Of a stretch of DNA of 64,000 bases, positions 1 through 9,307 are shown piece after piece. The DNA comes from Vibrio algarum (GTDB lineage Bacteria > Pseudomonadota > Gammaproteobacteria > Enterobacterales > Vibrionaceae). Made by a program: the position numbers and the translations under genes. The notes below the pieces were generated by a model. It saw only the letters and a list, made by a program, of their open reading frames with translations, was not told the DNA's origin and ran no database searches. The DNA lies in assembly GCF_028204155.1 (NCBI RefSeq), contig NZ_JAQLOI010000001.1, positions 2,976,001 through 3,040,000 on the forward strand, given 5' to 3'. The stretch's first letter is position 1; each line of letters opens with the position of its first letter.

Positions 1-52
1 TTCTTGTAAGAGTTGTCCAAATAAGCTTAGACCAAGCAAACAACTTCAACCT

Positions 53-256
53 ATGGACTTCTTTCTTGCTAAGAACCCTCCATCTGACCTAATTACTTTT
101 AAAGAAATGAGCAAAATAGTTAACAGAAGCGTTCGCACCATTAAAGAGTGGGCTAAAGATGATGACTTTCCTTCTGCAATAAAACACAGAGGTAGAACAA
201 TTGGTTTCTCAAGGTTTCACTATGAGCAATGGCTGGTTCGTAAGCTAGATAGCTAA
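53..256 (+). CDS. AlpA/excisionase-like HTH regulator
   Basis: A 67-residue protein with a helix-turn-helix near residues 16-45 (FKEMSKIVNRSVRTIKEW) followed by a short wing, the layout of AlpA/MerR-type DNA-binding proteins of prophages and satellites. In that family the protein activates excision or controls integrase expression. It precedes a Gp2-type protein and a terminase pair, which fits a satellite regulator. The exact family is inferred from size, HTH and context. Confidence 0.6.
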   Translation: MDFFLAKNPPSDLITFKEMSKIVNRSVRTIKEWAKDDDFPSAIKHRGRTIGFSRFHYEQWLVRKLDS

Positions 257-357
257 TTTTCCAGCCGCTAAAACTAACTAAAACCTTTGTAAATAAGGTA
301 CTAGCAAAATCGATTACTTAACAAAATCTTGGGTAAATACTAATACTATGGTGTTCT

Positions 358-1137
358 ATGTCGTCTGATAAAGCCTACCAAACACATGTGTACAAGGATG
401 TAGTTTTCATTATCTATCAATGTACTGATGGAATGAACTACGACTTTGTAGATCGAGCTTGTGAACTGATCGACTTTACACTGACTAAGAGTAAACGTGT
501 ACTAAAGATAAGGTTTGATCTTCATATAAAATCAAATCCTAACGACAATAAGCTTATGTCGTTATTTCAAAAACAACTTAGACGCGAAATTGCTAAGTTA
601 GATCATCATGGTCACTACCCTATCTTCGAATTCATGTGGGTCAGAGAGCAAAATACATCACCTTACCCTCATTACCACTGTTGTTTGTTCTTGAACAACA
701 ATGCTTTTCGTAGTGATTTCAACATTTTAAAAATTGCACGCCGTTTATGGTTAGAACTAGCTGGTGGCACTATTCCATACCTCTCAGATAATACCTACAT
801 ACTACGCCTAGATGATCCAAAAACCTTGCAACGTGCTATCTACAGGGTCAGCTACTTAGCAAAGTGGCATGGCAAAAAGCGTGGTGCTCCATATAGACAT
901 TTTGGTTCGACTAATTCTAAGCCTAACGAAAGTAGCTCTTGGACAAGTTCGAATAAGAACAGTGAGTGCGAAGTAACATTATCGTCTATACCGTACACCC
1001 TCGATCCTACAAGCTCTATTTCAACGCCAAAATACTTCTCTATTGGTAATTTGAATATAGAGACCTCATACCCTTGGTTGAAACAACTACTACAACTAGG
1101 TCATTCCTATCCGGATTTGAACCAAAAACCCCCTTAA
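358..1137 (+). CDS. Inovirus Gp2 / YagK-YfjJ-type protein
   Basis: A 259-residue protein. Residues 85-125 contain the pattern of the inovirus-type Gp2 / YagK-YfjJ C-terminal family: a FMWVREQN segment, then PHYHCCLFLNNNAF, and further on an RAIYRVSYLAKW segment. The HYHC pair resembles the histidine motif of HUH-type replication enzymes, so a role in element replication is plausible, but I see no clear catalytic tyrosine motif. The C-terminal 60 residues are low in recognisable features. It sits between an AlpA-like gene and terminase genes, consistent with a small phage-derived satellite. Confidence 0.65.
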   Translation: MSSDKAYQTHVYKDVVFIIYQCTDGMNYDFVDRACELIDFTLTKSKRVLKIRFDLHIKSNPNDNKLMSLFQKQLRREIAKLDHHGHYPIFEFMWVREQNTSPYPHYHCCLFLNNNAFRSDFNILKIARRLWLELAGGTIPYLSDNTYILRLDDPKTLQRAIYRVSYLAKWHGKKRGAPYRHFGSTNSKPNESSSWTSSNKNSECEVTLSSIPYTLDPTSSISTPKYFSIGNLNIETSYPWLKQLLQLGHSYPDLNQKPP

Positions 1138-1197
1138 TTAATGAGACAGTGAACTCATATAGAACGACATTAGTAATCCAGTAAAAGAGGGAAGACA

Positions 1198-1890
1198 TTG
1201 AAATCAAAATACAAAGCTAAAGAAGGAGTCGACTTCCTTCTAGACCCCGAGACATCGCGAGCGACGTTTATTCGAAACAATAAAGCCGCTTTAACACATG
1301 GTGGGTATTCGCTCCAAGTACCAGAAACGATTATGCAAGCAGCGTTAGATAGTGATTTAGGGTTCGAAGTTGGTCTACTCAAAGGGCAGCTAACCAACAT
1401 AGCAACAATTGGTGGTGACTTAATGCAGGAGCTGTATGAAGAAGGGGAGAAAGCACAAGCTTTAGCTGTATCCTTGTCATGTGCAGATAGAGCCGCCCGC
1501 ATCGTACCTCAACTACTAAAAGCGGTTGAACATCAACAACAAAATACAAAAGGACTTACTACAAAACAAAAAAATGCAAGAAAACGAATCCTTAAAAAGT
1601 TGCAGAACAATAGCCTTTCAGCTCTTGACGTTGCTTACCAATTTGAACTGAATGAACTAGGTAAGCTTCCTCAGTTTGTTGTAGACCTACTACAGTTAGA
1701 AATAGTTACCCCAAATAAAGAGGAATCAGATTTAGGATTAGATCGGCAACAAATCAACGAACTTCTAAAAGAATACCAACAAACTAATCAACGTGAAGCG
1801 TTAACAATAGAGCTACGAAAAAACGAAGTAGCAAAGGTAAAAAAACGAATTAACAATTCTATATTCTCGGGCGAAATTCAAAATGACTAA
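1198..1890 (+). CDS. Probable small terminase subunit
   Basis: A 230-residue protein starting at TTG 1198 behind a GAGGGAAG ribosome-binding site. It overlaps the downstream large terminase by 8 bases, the usual terS-terL coupling. The sequence is mostly helical and charged, with a basic lysine-rich middle (residues 118-140) and C terminus, as expected for a DNA-recognising small subunit. I do not recognise the family by sequence; the call rests mainly on position and size. Confidence 0.5.
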   Translation: MKSKYKAKEGVDFLLDPETSRATFIRNNKAALTHGGYSLQVPETIMQAALDSDLGFEVGLLKGQLTNIATIGGDLMQELYEEGEKAQALAVSLSCADRAARIVPQLLKAVEHQQQNTKGLTTKQKNARKRILKKLQNNSLSALDVAYQFELNELGKLPQFVVDLLQLEIVTPNKEESDLGLDRQQINELLKEYQQTNQREALTIELRKNEVAKVKKRINNSIFSGEIQND

Positions 1891-3391
1891 ACAAAGTAGA
1901 TCGCTTTATGGAGATAGTAGGTATTTACAGCTTCTCAAAGATTTTCAGGCTGATTGGTTAGGGTTCGCTGTCGCAGTCGTAAGAAAGCCGCCGACCCACC
2001 AGCAGAGGCGTATAATTAAATCTCTTCAAAAATTAGGAGCGAGAGTAACTGTATCTAGCGGCCATGGAACAGGAAAATCAGATATGATTAGCATATTGAT
2101 TCTTGCTTTCATCATTTTGAACCCGGAAAGTCGCGTGGTCATCGTAGCAAACAATGCTGCACAAGTGCGTAACGTTATATGGAAATACCTGAAGATTAAC
2201 TTCAAGGCTATTTGCCGTTCACTACCTTGGATTCAAGATTATTTCGCTCTCAATGAGCGTGAATTTTATGCGGTAGGTCACAAAGGGGTATGGAGTTGTA
2301 TAGCTAAATCTGCAAAAGCTGGAAATGAAGAATCTTTAGCAGGAGAACATTGTCACACATATTTAGTGGTGGTTGACGAAGCTAGTGGGCTATCCGACAA
2401 GGCTTTGCAAGTATTAAGCGCGGCATTAACAGAAAAACACAACAACATGTGTTTACTGAGCCAACCAACTCGTAACTCAGGTTTCTTCTATGACACTCAT
2501 CATCGTTTAGCCAAAACGCCAGATAACCCCAATGGGATATGGGATGCGATAACATTGAACTCTGAAGAATCTCCATTGGTTACACCGGAGTTTATCGGTG
2601 AAAAGCTTATTTCATATAGCGGTGAGGATAGCGCAGAGTATCAAATAAAAGTTCTAGGTCGCTTCCCTGATAATGCTGGTGGTTACTTAATATCAAGAGC
2701 TGAATGCGAACGCTCCACAATGCTAAATATTTCTTTAGGCGAAGAGTGGGGTTGGGTTGCAGCATGTGATGTTGGGAATGGGCGAGATAAATCGGTGATA
2801 ACTATTTGCAAAGTCTCCTGCGATAAACCGGAAGATCGTAAAGTTAAATCCCACTCTATCTTGGAGATGAGTAGTGAAATCGACCCAATTGACTTCGCAT
2901 ACGAAATTCAAAAAGCTATCGAGCCATACATACCTGAAAATATTTCCGTACTCATTGATGGTGATGGTGTTGGCTTTTCCACGGTCAAAGTGGCTAGAGA
3001 GTTAGGTATTAACGTACAAGAAGTAAGGTGGGGGAAACCACTTTTTAGCTCAAATCAAAAAAGCCGTTTTATCAACAAGAGAGCATACAGCCACATAATG
3101 ATGCGAAATGCGTTCAAAACAGGCCGAATTCAAATAGATAACAGTGAAAAAACTAAAGAACAAATCAGTCGACTACCTGCTCACCTCAACGAAACTGGCC
3201 AATGGGTAATAACATCAAAAAAGGAGATGAGAGACAGGCTAAACATAAAATCACCAGACAGATCAGATACATACTGCTTTATGTTTCTAGCTGATCCTAA
3301 ACCATCACATATTAAGCTATGTGAAAACGGACGTTCTGAACTTGAACGAGAATTTGAAATGATATTTAACGGCGTTGATCACCTAGAGTGA
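1883..3391 (+). CDS. Phage terminase large subunit
   Basis: A 502-residue packaging motor. Walker A is at residues 60-66 (GHGTGKS), Walker B at 162-167 (VVVDEA), with a coupling motif LLSQPTRNSG near 191-200. The C-terminal RNase H-fold nuclease has its acidic residues visible: D296 (AACDVGNG), D359/D361 (LIDGDGVG) and D459/D462 (SPDRSD). Length and order are those of a complete TerL, so it is probably active. No portal, capsid or protease gene follows, so it may package DNA into a helper's capsid, or be all that remains of a prophage. Confidence 0.88.
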   Translation: MTKQSRSLYGDSRYLQLLKDFQADWLGFAVAVVRKPPTHQQRRIIKSLQKLGARVTVSSGHGTGKSDMISILILAFIILNPESRVVIVANNAAQVRNVIWKYLKINFKAICRSLPWIQDYFALNEREFYAVGHKGVWSCIAKSAKAGNEESLAGEHCHTYLVVVDEASGLSDKALQVLSAALTEKHNNMCLLSQPTRNSGFFYDTHHRLAKTPDNPNGIWDAITLNSEESPLVTPEFIGEKLISYSGEDSAEYQIKVLGRFPDNAGGYLISRAECERSTMLNISLGEEWGWVAACDVGNGRDKSVITICKVSCDKPEDRKVKSHSILEMSSEIDPIDFAYEIQKAIEPYIPENISVLIDGDGVGFSTVKVARELGINVQEVRWGKPLFSSNQKSRFINKRAYSHIMMRNAFKTGRIQIDNSEKTKEQISRLPAHLNETGQWVITSKKEMRDRLNIKSPDRSDTYCFMFLADPKPSHIKLCENGRSELEREFEMIFNGVDHLE

Positions 3392-3445
3392 GAAACTCCG
3401 CGCGAATAACATAAAATAATAATTTAATCAACCTGAGAGGCAATA

Positions 3446-3904
3446 ATGTATAAAATACCTAAAGAACTAAACGGAAGTATATGGCACTCGACAAGCACAA
3501 AAAACTGGCAATTAATTAAAGAAACAGGGGCCATTTGTACAGAACCACCTGAAGAATGCTTGATAACCAGAAGCCGAAAAAATGCGGAACCATTTATTCA
3601 ATCCCTTAAAGGAATAAGCTTATTTGATTTACGTAAATCTAATGCGACTAAAAATAAAGCTGTCTTCCGTTTTATTCCTGGAAATTCAAATTGGAATGGT
3701 ACTGTATGGTTAGAAATTGACATTGAAAGCATTAAAAATAATTTCTGGTCCGCCGAAAATGCAACTAATCATTGGAGAGAGTCAGATTTTAGAAATTTCA
3801 TCCCTCATGCCGAAGGTGCTTGCTTCTCAAATATACCGTTATCTGCTATCAAAACTATCTTGATATATGAAAGAAATAAAGCATCATTTAGAAAATATAA
3901 CTAG
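3446..3904 (+). CDS. Unknown protein, possibly ADP-ribosyltransferase-like
   Basis: A 152-residue protein I do not recognise. It opens with a WHSTSTKNWQLIKETGAI segment resembling the start of DarT/ART-fold proteins (H-x-T, then a 'located in the loop, end of Gly' turn), and ends with IPLSAIKTILIYERN, similar to the closing strands of that fold. The ribosome-binding site is good (TGAGAGGCAATAATG). It is 54 bases after terL and convergent with ygjP. The ART assignment is only a suggestion from the motif shape. Confidence 0.4.
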   Translation: MYKIPKELNGSIWHSTSTKNWQLIKETGAICTEPPEECLITRSRKNAEPFIQSLKGISLFDLRKSNATKNKAVFRFIPGNSNWNGTVWLEIDIESIKNNFWSAENATNHWRESDFRNFIPHAEGACFSNIPLSAIKTILIYERNKASFRKYN

Positions 3905-3930
3905 ACAAAATTCTCTCATTCATTTCAAGC

Positions 3931-4662
3931 TTAAATACTCAACCCATGCCCGTACTCTCTCAACCAATCTTTGTGTTCTTTGTAATCGGGCATCACTCGC
4001 TCAACCTCCTTCCAAAACTGAGGTGAATGGTCGTGATGAATAAGATGACACAGCTCATGCACCACTACGTAATCAACCACTCGGTTGGGAGCCATAACAA
4101 TCACCCAATTGAACTCTAAGTCACCATATGGAGTACAACTACCCCAACGACTCTTAAATTCTTTAGTACGAACAACACCAGTTTCAACACCCACCAACGA
4201 CTCATATCGCCATACTTTTTCACGAATTTTCTTGTCAGCATGGCGCTTATACCATTTGACCAATGCACGACGAACATAGTGTGACTGAGTGGACGGTTCT
4301 GGAACGGTAACTGTAATACGCCCATTAAGTAATTTCGTAGGCGTTAAATCTCCCGTAAGCACTTTTAAGCGATAGTTACGCCCGAGGTATGGCAATGACT
4401 CACCTGACACATACTCTCGTATTGTCGCAGGGCTGGTGGCTTGGTAAAGAGCTAACTTCTCTACTATCCAACTGCGCTTATCTACAAGAATTTTATCTAT
4501 CTTGTCTTGCTGAAGTAGCTTCGGGACAATGATGATCACTTCCCCTTCATCAACCTTGATAGATGCGGTTTTTCTGCGAGAGGTACGTTCCACCAGCACA
4601 CTGTAAGCTTCCGTATGGATAAGCTCAGGTTCATGTTTGTTCATAGGTTTGCGCTTGTTCAC
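3931..4662 (-). CDS. YgjP-type metallopeptidase of the restriction operon
   Basis: A 243-residue member of the YgjP/DUF45 (SprT-like) zinc peptidase group. The HExxH zinc motif is clear (VVHELCHLIHHDHSPQFW, about residues 200-218), preceded by the family's FKSRWGSCTPYGDLEFNW stretch. The GTG start at 4662 abuts the hsdR stop; an in-frame ATG at 4644 is an alternative. Genes of this family often close type I restriction operons, where they may act on HsdR or foreign proteins, though this role is not proven. Confidence 0.8.
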   Translation of the reverse strand: MNKRKPMNKHEPELIHTEAYSVLVERTSRRKTASIKVDEGEVIIIVPKLLQQDKIDKILVDKRSWIVEKLALYQATSPATIREYVSGESLPYLGRNYRLKVLTGDLTPTKLLNGRITVTVPEPSTQSHYVRRALVKWYKRHADKKIREKVWRYESLVGVETGVVRTKEFKSRWGSCTPYGDLEFNWVIVMAPNRVVDYVVVHELCHLIHHDHSPQFWKEVERVMPDYKEHKDWLREYGHGLSI

Positions 4663-7600
4663 TTATTTACCAAACTTATGCTTGGCTAAATCCATAAATC
4701 GGTCTTGAATAACCGCTATAAACGCCTTCCTTGCTTTCGACTCCATACCATCCGTCAAAAGATCGGGGACAGACCTTTTAATCTCTTTTTTCATGCGCTT
4801 TATTTCATCTTGCTTAGCGAAGAAATCAACAATCTCTGTCGCCTCGTTCAGCATAATCACTAGACTTTGTATTGTTGCTTTAATCGCGTCATGAATGACT
4901 TCGTCAATCACATCTCCATCACTTGCCCCAGTCACTTCAGCAATTAAAATATTATAAAAAGCGAACTCTGTTTCAGATAAACCGATATCTTGCGCTGCTT
5001 GCTGATGGGCGGTGCCTATATCATCGGTCATTTCAAGCAATAGCTCTAATTGCAACTCCCACTGTCCATGGGTCTTTTCAATAATATCGCGCAATCGTAA
5101 ACTCAACGAACGGTAGTACTCTGGGTCTTCATCTAGATTGATAGTGATATGATGCTTAATGGCACTCTCGATCTCCGATGCTTTAGACTCATCTGACTTG
5201 GTTGGTTTGATTGTCTCTTTGAAATTCGCTGCGAGTAAATCAACCGGAGGAATTTTAGGGTCGACCCCTGTACTTAGAATGTGCTCATCCACCAATTGGC
5301 GAACCTTTTCACCTATCTCGCGCATATCTAACCCAGCATCTCGATAGAGTGTTTTTGATGCATTGTGAACCTTACCGAGTAACTTCATATCAGGGATGAA
5401 AGGGGCAGCACTGGCATCAGGTAATATCACATTGAGTTGCTTGGCGAACAGCTTAAAGGCGAGATCGAACTGTGCACGAGTAGTTTCATCTTTCAGTGCT
5501 AAAACGTAATCATCAATATCATTGCTTTTCACATTGGTGAAGAAAGACATCGCTCTAGTGTGTTTCGCTTTTAGCTTAGGGATTTCATCTTTCAGGCTTT
5601 GGTAAGTCCCTTCCACATCATCACTACTAAACAGCTCTAATGCTTCTGTTAAGTGCGCTGCTAGCCCAAAGTAATCAACAACATAACCGCAGTTCTTGCC
5701 TTTGTATGTACGGTTCACACGGGCGATAGCCTGCATTAACGTGTGATCTTGTAACTTTCGATCGATATACATGACTTGAGCAATAGGCGCATCAAAGCCT
5801 GTTAGCAGCATATCCTTAACGATAAGAAATGCGGTGTTATCAAACTTCTTGTTTTTCTCTTCAGTTCCCGCTTTATCAATACCAAATGGTTTCTTGAAGT
5901 TAGCAATTACCTTCTTTTGATGCACTTTATCGGTATGCTGCGCGATATACCTCTTATCGTTATGGTCACCTGAAATAATCACCTCTGAAGGTGGGGCACC
6001 AAGCTCATCAAGTGTCTTTTTAAAAATAGCCGCAGCATGACGGCTACCAACAACAATCATCGCCTTAAAGCCATCAGGACGAATGTGTTCTTTATAGTGT
6101 TTAAGCAAATCTAAGCATACCCAGCGAATACGGGCAGGCGCTTCACGAACTGCACGCTCTACCCCATACTTTTTCTTTATTTCACGCTGTTCGTCTTCGG
6201 CATATTCACCAAAGTACTCTTCAAATAACTTATCTAGCGACTCTCCAGCGACTTCCGATTGCACTTCTCTGCCTTCATACAGCAAACGTACGGTTGCGCC
6301 ATCTTCTACCGCCTGGTTAATCTTATACTCATCAATGTAACCACCAAATGCCTGCCCCATCTTCTGCGTTTTAAGCAAAGGCGTACCTGTAAAGCCCACT
6401 TTAGGTGCGTTAGGCAGTGCTGCATTGATAGTCATTGCCAGCCCACCAAATTGAGTTCGGTGCGCTTCATCCGCTAACACTATGATTTTTTCACTCGGGT
6501 TTAGATCAGCAAAGCCCTCTGCAACGCTGGCTGAATTTGTCTTCTCTTGCTCTTTTTCCAAGTCAGCAAATTTTTGCACCATGGCGGTCACCAAATCAGA
6601 GCTCTCTTTTTTGAGTAACTCTTTTAACTCGGCAACAGAGCCAGCGTTATAGACTGTCTCGCCTTGTGCATCACGGAAGGTATTGGAAAGCTGTTCATCG
6701 AGCTGGGTTCTATCGGTAATAAATACCAACTTATATTGCTGTAGCTCTGGGTCTCGACGCATCTTCACCGCTAGCATAACCATGGTGAGTGATTTACCAC
6801 TCCCTTGCGTATGCCAGACAACGCCAGATTTATCCCTTCGGTCTATACCCGTTTTTACACGTTCGATCACTTTGTTTACCGCACGGTACTGCTGATAACG
6901 GGCAACCTTTTTAATCATCCTGCCGTCATCGGTTTCAAACAAAATGAAGTTTTGCAGAATATCGAGAAAATTCTCTAAGCTGAACATACCTGCGAGCAAA
7001 CGTTGCTGAGCTGTCACATAGGTTAGAACGTCGTAACTGGCTTTTTCTTCTGCTACCTGCATAAGCTCGACTTGGTTTTCAGCATCAGAGTCATCGTCTA
7101 ACACTTCATCAGGGAATTGAACCTCCACCGCAGAACGAAACGTCACTACATTATCTTGCAGCGATTGCGTAGCTAACTCTTCATCACTAAATGGGTAAGC
7201 GTCTTTCCAATCACCATAATGCTGACTATTTGAGCTAATTGTGCCGACTTTGGCTTGATCACGACAGGTCGACACCATTAATTGGTTGTACCAAAACAGC
7301 TTCTCTGCACCTTCTCCCTCTTGCTGCTCACGCAAATCAGCGTAACGGCGAAGCTGGTCAATGCCATGGCTCATTGGGTCAGAAATGTACGGTGACTTAC
7401 ACTCAATCACCGCAAGAGGGATACCATTAACAAAGCAAATAATATCTGGAATGATTTTTTGGTTTACCCCTTCCACTTTAAACTGGTTAGTTACCAGAAA
7501 CTCGTTATTTTCAGGGGTATCGAAGTCGATAAGTTTAACGGTTTGCCCTTTGCGCCCTTTACCTAAATCTTGCTCTACTGATAGGTAATTCACCATGGTT

Positions 7601-7872
7601 TGGTAGAAGGCGTGGTTGTACTCCATTAAGGCAGCAAAGCTAGGGTGAGTCACTTCCCTTGATACTTTGCGTAGGTTCTCATCGCTTACCCAAGGGTTGA
7701 TGCGTTTTATCGCCGCTTCTAAGCGTTTAACCAAAATCACGTCACGCAGATAAGCCCGTTCTTGGTTGGCATGTTCAGGGGCAAGGGCTTTACCTTGAAC
7801 GTAACGCCATCCAAGCTTAACAAGCTGGGCAATCGCAGGCGCTTCTACCTTATGGAATTCGTTGTTTGCCAT
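4663..7872 (-). CDS. hsdR: Type I restriction enzyme, R subunit
   Basis: A complete 1069-residue HsdR. The PD-(D/E)xK endonuclease core is at residues 142-159 (IPDII...AVIECKS). The SF2 translocase has Walker A at 355-361 (TQGSGKS), DEAH at 468-471 and a GFTGTPL motif, with motif VI ARVNRTYKG further on. The last 250 residues are the helical region that docks on HsdM. With HsdM and HsdS it cuts unmodified DNA after ATP-driven translocation. Its ATG overlaps the previous gene's stop by one base, so expression is coupled. Confidence 0.95.
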   Translation of the reverse strand: MANNEFHKVEAPAIAQLVKLGWRYVQGKALAPEHANQERAYLRDVILVKRLEAAIKRINPWVSDENLRKVSREVTHPSFAALMEYNHAFYQTMVNYLSVEQDLGKGRKGQTVKLIDFDTPENNEFLVTNQFKVEGVNQKIIPDIICFVNGIPLAVIECKSPYISDPMSHGIDQLRRYADLREQQEGEGAEKLFWYNQLMVSTCRDQAKVGTISSNSQHYGDWKDAYPFSDEELATQSLQDNVVTFRSAVEVQFPDEVLDDDSDAENQVELMQVAEEKASYDVLTYVTAQQRLLAGMFSLENFLDILQNFILFETDDGRMIKKVARYQQYRAVNKVIERVKTGIDRRDKSGVVWHTQGSGKSLTMVMLAVKMRRDPELQQYKLVFITDRTQLDEQLSNTFRDAQGETVYNAGSVAELKELLKKESSDLVTAMVQKFADLEKEQEKTNSASVAEGFADLNPSEKIIVLADEAHRTQFGGLAMTINAALPNAPKVGFTGTPLLKTQKMGQAFGGYIDEYKINQAVEDGATVRLLYEGREVQSEVAGESLDKLFEEYFGEYAEDEQREIKKKYGVERAVREAPARIRWVCLDLLKHYKEHIRPDGFKAMIVVGSRHAAAIFKKTLDELGAPPSEVIISGDHNDKRYIAQHTDKVHQKKVIANFKKPFGIDKAGTEEKNKKFDNTAFLIVKDMLLTGFDAPIAQVMYIDRKLQDHTLMQAIARVNRTYKGKNCGYVVDYFGLAAHLTEALELFSSDDVEGTYQSLKDEIPKLKAKHTRAMSFFTNVKSNDIDDYVLALKDETTRAQFDLAFKLFAKQLNVILPDASAAPFIPDMKLLGKVHNASKTLYRDAGLDMREIGEKVRQLVDEHILSTGVDPKIPPVDLLAANFKETIKPTKSDESKASEIESAIKHHITINLDEDPEYYRSLSLRLRDIIEKTHGQWELQLELLLEMTDDIGTAHQQAAQDIGLSETEFAFYNILIAEVTGASDGDVIDEVIHDAIKATIQSLVIMLNEATEIVDFFAKQDEIKRMKKEIKRSVPDLLTDGMESKARKAFIAVIQDRFMDLAKHKFGK

Positions 7873-8528
7873 TAGGTCACCACAACCAATTGACTTTCCT
7901 TTTTTGCTGCTGCAACTGAGCTTTCTATATAAAGCTTGGTTCTTGATATAACTCTCTCCACGCCTTCGTCAGACATCACTTCGGATAAAGGGCATTCAAA
8001 CCCAGTAAGAAAACAGTAACCATCATTGGTATCTTTTTCTGCTTTTGGTTGATCAGAAAATTCGGGGTAAGCAGATCCCCTCCAAACTGCATTGTACCAA
8101 TTTTCATTAAATGCTTTCCAAGGTGCACAGACGGTTATCCTTATTATACTTTCTGCATCACCAACCCTAGGTGATAAATTTAGTGCATCAGGCTCAGACT
8201 TGTGACCTTGAAACTTTGTATCTATAGCCGTGTCTGACACCACCATAAATTCAACTAAATATTCACCAACTTGAACTTTATCTTTGTTCTTAAACCAACC
8301 ATATATAAAACTCGTATTCAGACCAGGAAGTAAATCCCATTGCCAACAAGCGGTAATATCGTAGCGAGCCGCGGTAGGAAGATTAAAATCAGCATTACCC
8401 CAATAATAAAACGAAAGGTCGAGCTGGCTCGCCATATCACTAATAGTTGGTAGTAAGCGTTGATAGTAAGCGGCTAATAATCGGTGTGCAGTACGAACCT
8501 GTAGTAAAAGTTTATCTACCTTTTCCAT
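7872..8528 (-). CDS. Unknown protein within the hsd operon
   Basis: A 218-residue soluble protein with no family I recognise. It is rich in aromatic residues (WW, YYWG, WQWDLLP), lacks membrane segments or known catalytic motifs, and begins with a helical stretch LLLQVRTAHRLLAAYYQRLLP. It overlaps the nuclease-like gene upstream by 13 bases and hsdR downstream by one base, so all are translated together. Position suggests a partner of the neighbouring PD-ExK protein or a modifier of the restriction complex. Confidence 0.6.
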   Translation of the reverse strand: MEKVDKLLLQVRTAHRLLAAYYQRLLPTISDMASQLDLSFYYWGNADFNLPTAARYDITACWQWDLLPGLNTSFIYGWFKNKDKVQVGEYLVEFMVVSDTAIDTKFQGHKSEPDALNLSPRVGDAESIIRITVCAPWKAFNENWYNAVWRGSAYPEFSDQPKAEKDTNDGYCFLTGFECPLSEVMSDEGVERVISRTKLYIESSVAAAKKESQLVVVT

Positions 8529-9307
8529 TGTTCTATATCCTTTAATGACAATGTGTTTTTTTCAATTCCCATTAAGAGTTCATCCCAATGATTAATTGAT
8601 TTAATTTTTAATATGGAATGGTTCATTGTTAGTGCTGGCAGAGGCTTATCGAGAAGTGAAGACCAGCTATAAAACTGAATTTTCAATTTATAAAGGCGTG
8701 CTACCTGTAATATGTCTTCGATAATCCTACGATCCTGATCATTGGGTAAATCACTTTTATTCAGTTCCAAAATGCTATTAACAGCAGGTTGCCAGTTCAG
8801 TGCATTAATACCATTCAATACTTCAGGATACGCGTCTTTCAACTCAGTAAACCAACGAGATAAGGTAGCCCTATCTGGTGCTCGACCAATCGCGAGAAAG
8901 TAGAGAGGAAGATGGTCTCGCTCCCCAGATTGCACAAAGGATTCAATCTCACGCTGCCATTGTTTCTTACATTGATTTCCACCTGCTGGTGGTTTTATTT
9001 CAACAATTACATTGGCAGTTTCAAACTTGAGTACTAAATCAGGCTCAACCCGCCTTCTCTTTTCATTAGCACTCAGTGAATAGCTCGGCCAATAGTCAAT
9101 ATGTTCAAAGCCTTGAAATTCGGTCTCAGTGCCAAGCCAGTTTTGTAATAACTTGGATTGTACTGGTGTAGACAAATAAGCGAAGCGTTCGAACACTGTT
9201 GAAGTCAACAAGTCTTCACGGGCTTTAAACAGTTGTGACCAACTGACCGACTCATCCTTGTTGTGTTCTATGCGTCCTGCTTTACCGTGAAGAATTGCTT
9301 TTAGCAT
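8516..9307 (-). CDS. PD-(D/E)xK nuclease-like protein in hsd operon
   Basis: A 263-residue protein. Residues 88-105 read EPD, twelve residues, then EIK (D90, E103, K105), the arrangement of a PD-(D/E)xK nuclease core: a beta hairpin carrying the acidic residues and lysine. A QWQREIESFVQSG helix follows, as in restriction-like folds. It lies between hsdS and hsdR, overlapping both neighbours, so it is an added component and not a fragment of HsdR, whose own nuclease core is intact. It could be a second nuclease or an anti-restriction sensor; activity is inferred only from the motif. Confidence 0.6.
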   Translation of the reverse strand: MLKAILHGKAGRIEHNKDESVSWSQLFKAREDLLTSTVFERFAYLSTPVQSKLLQNWLGTETEFQGFEHIDYWPSYSLSANEKRRRVEPDLVLKFETANVIVEIKPPAGGNQCKKQWQREIESFVQSGERDHLPLYFLAIGRAPDRATLSRWFTELKDAYPEVLNGINALNWQPAVNSILELNKSDLPNDQDRRIIEDILQVARLYKLKIQFYSWSSLLDKPLPALTMNHSILKIKSINHWDELLMGIEKNTLSLKDIEQWKR

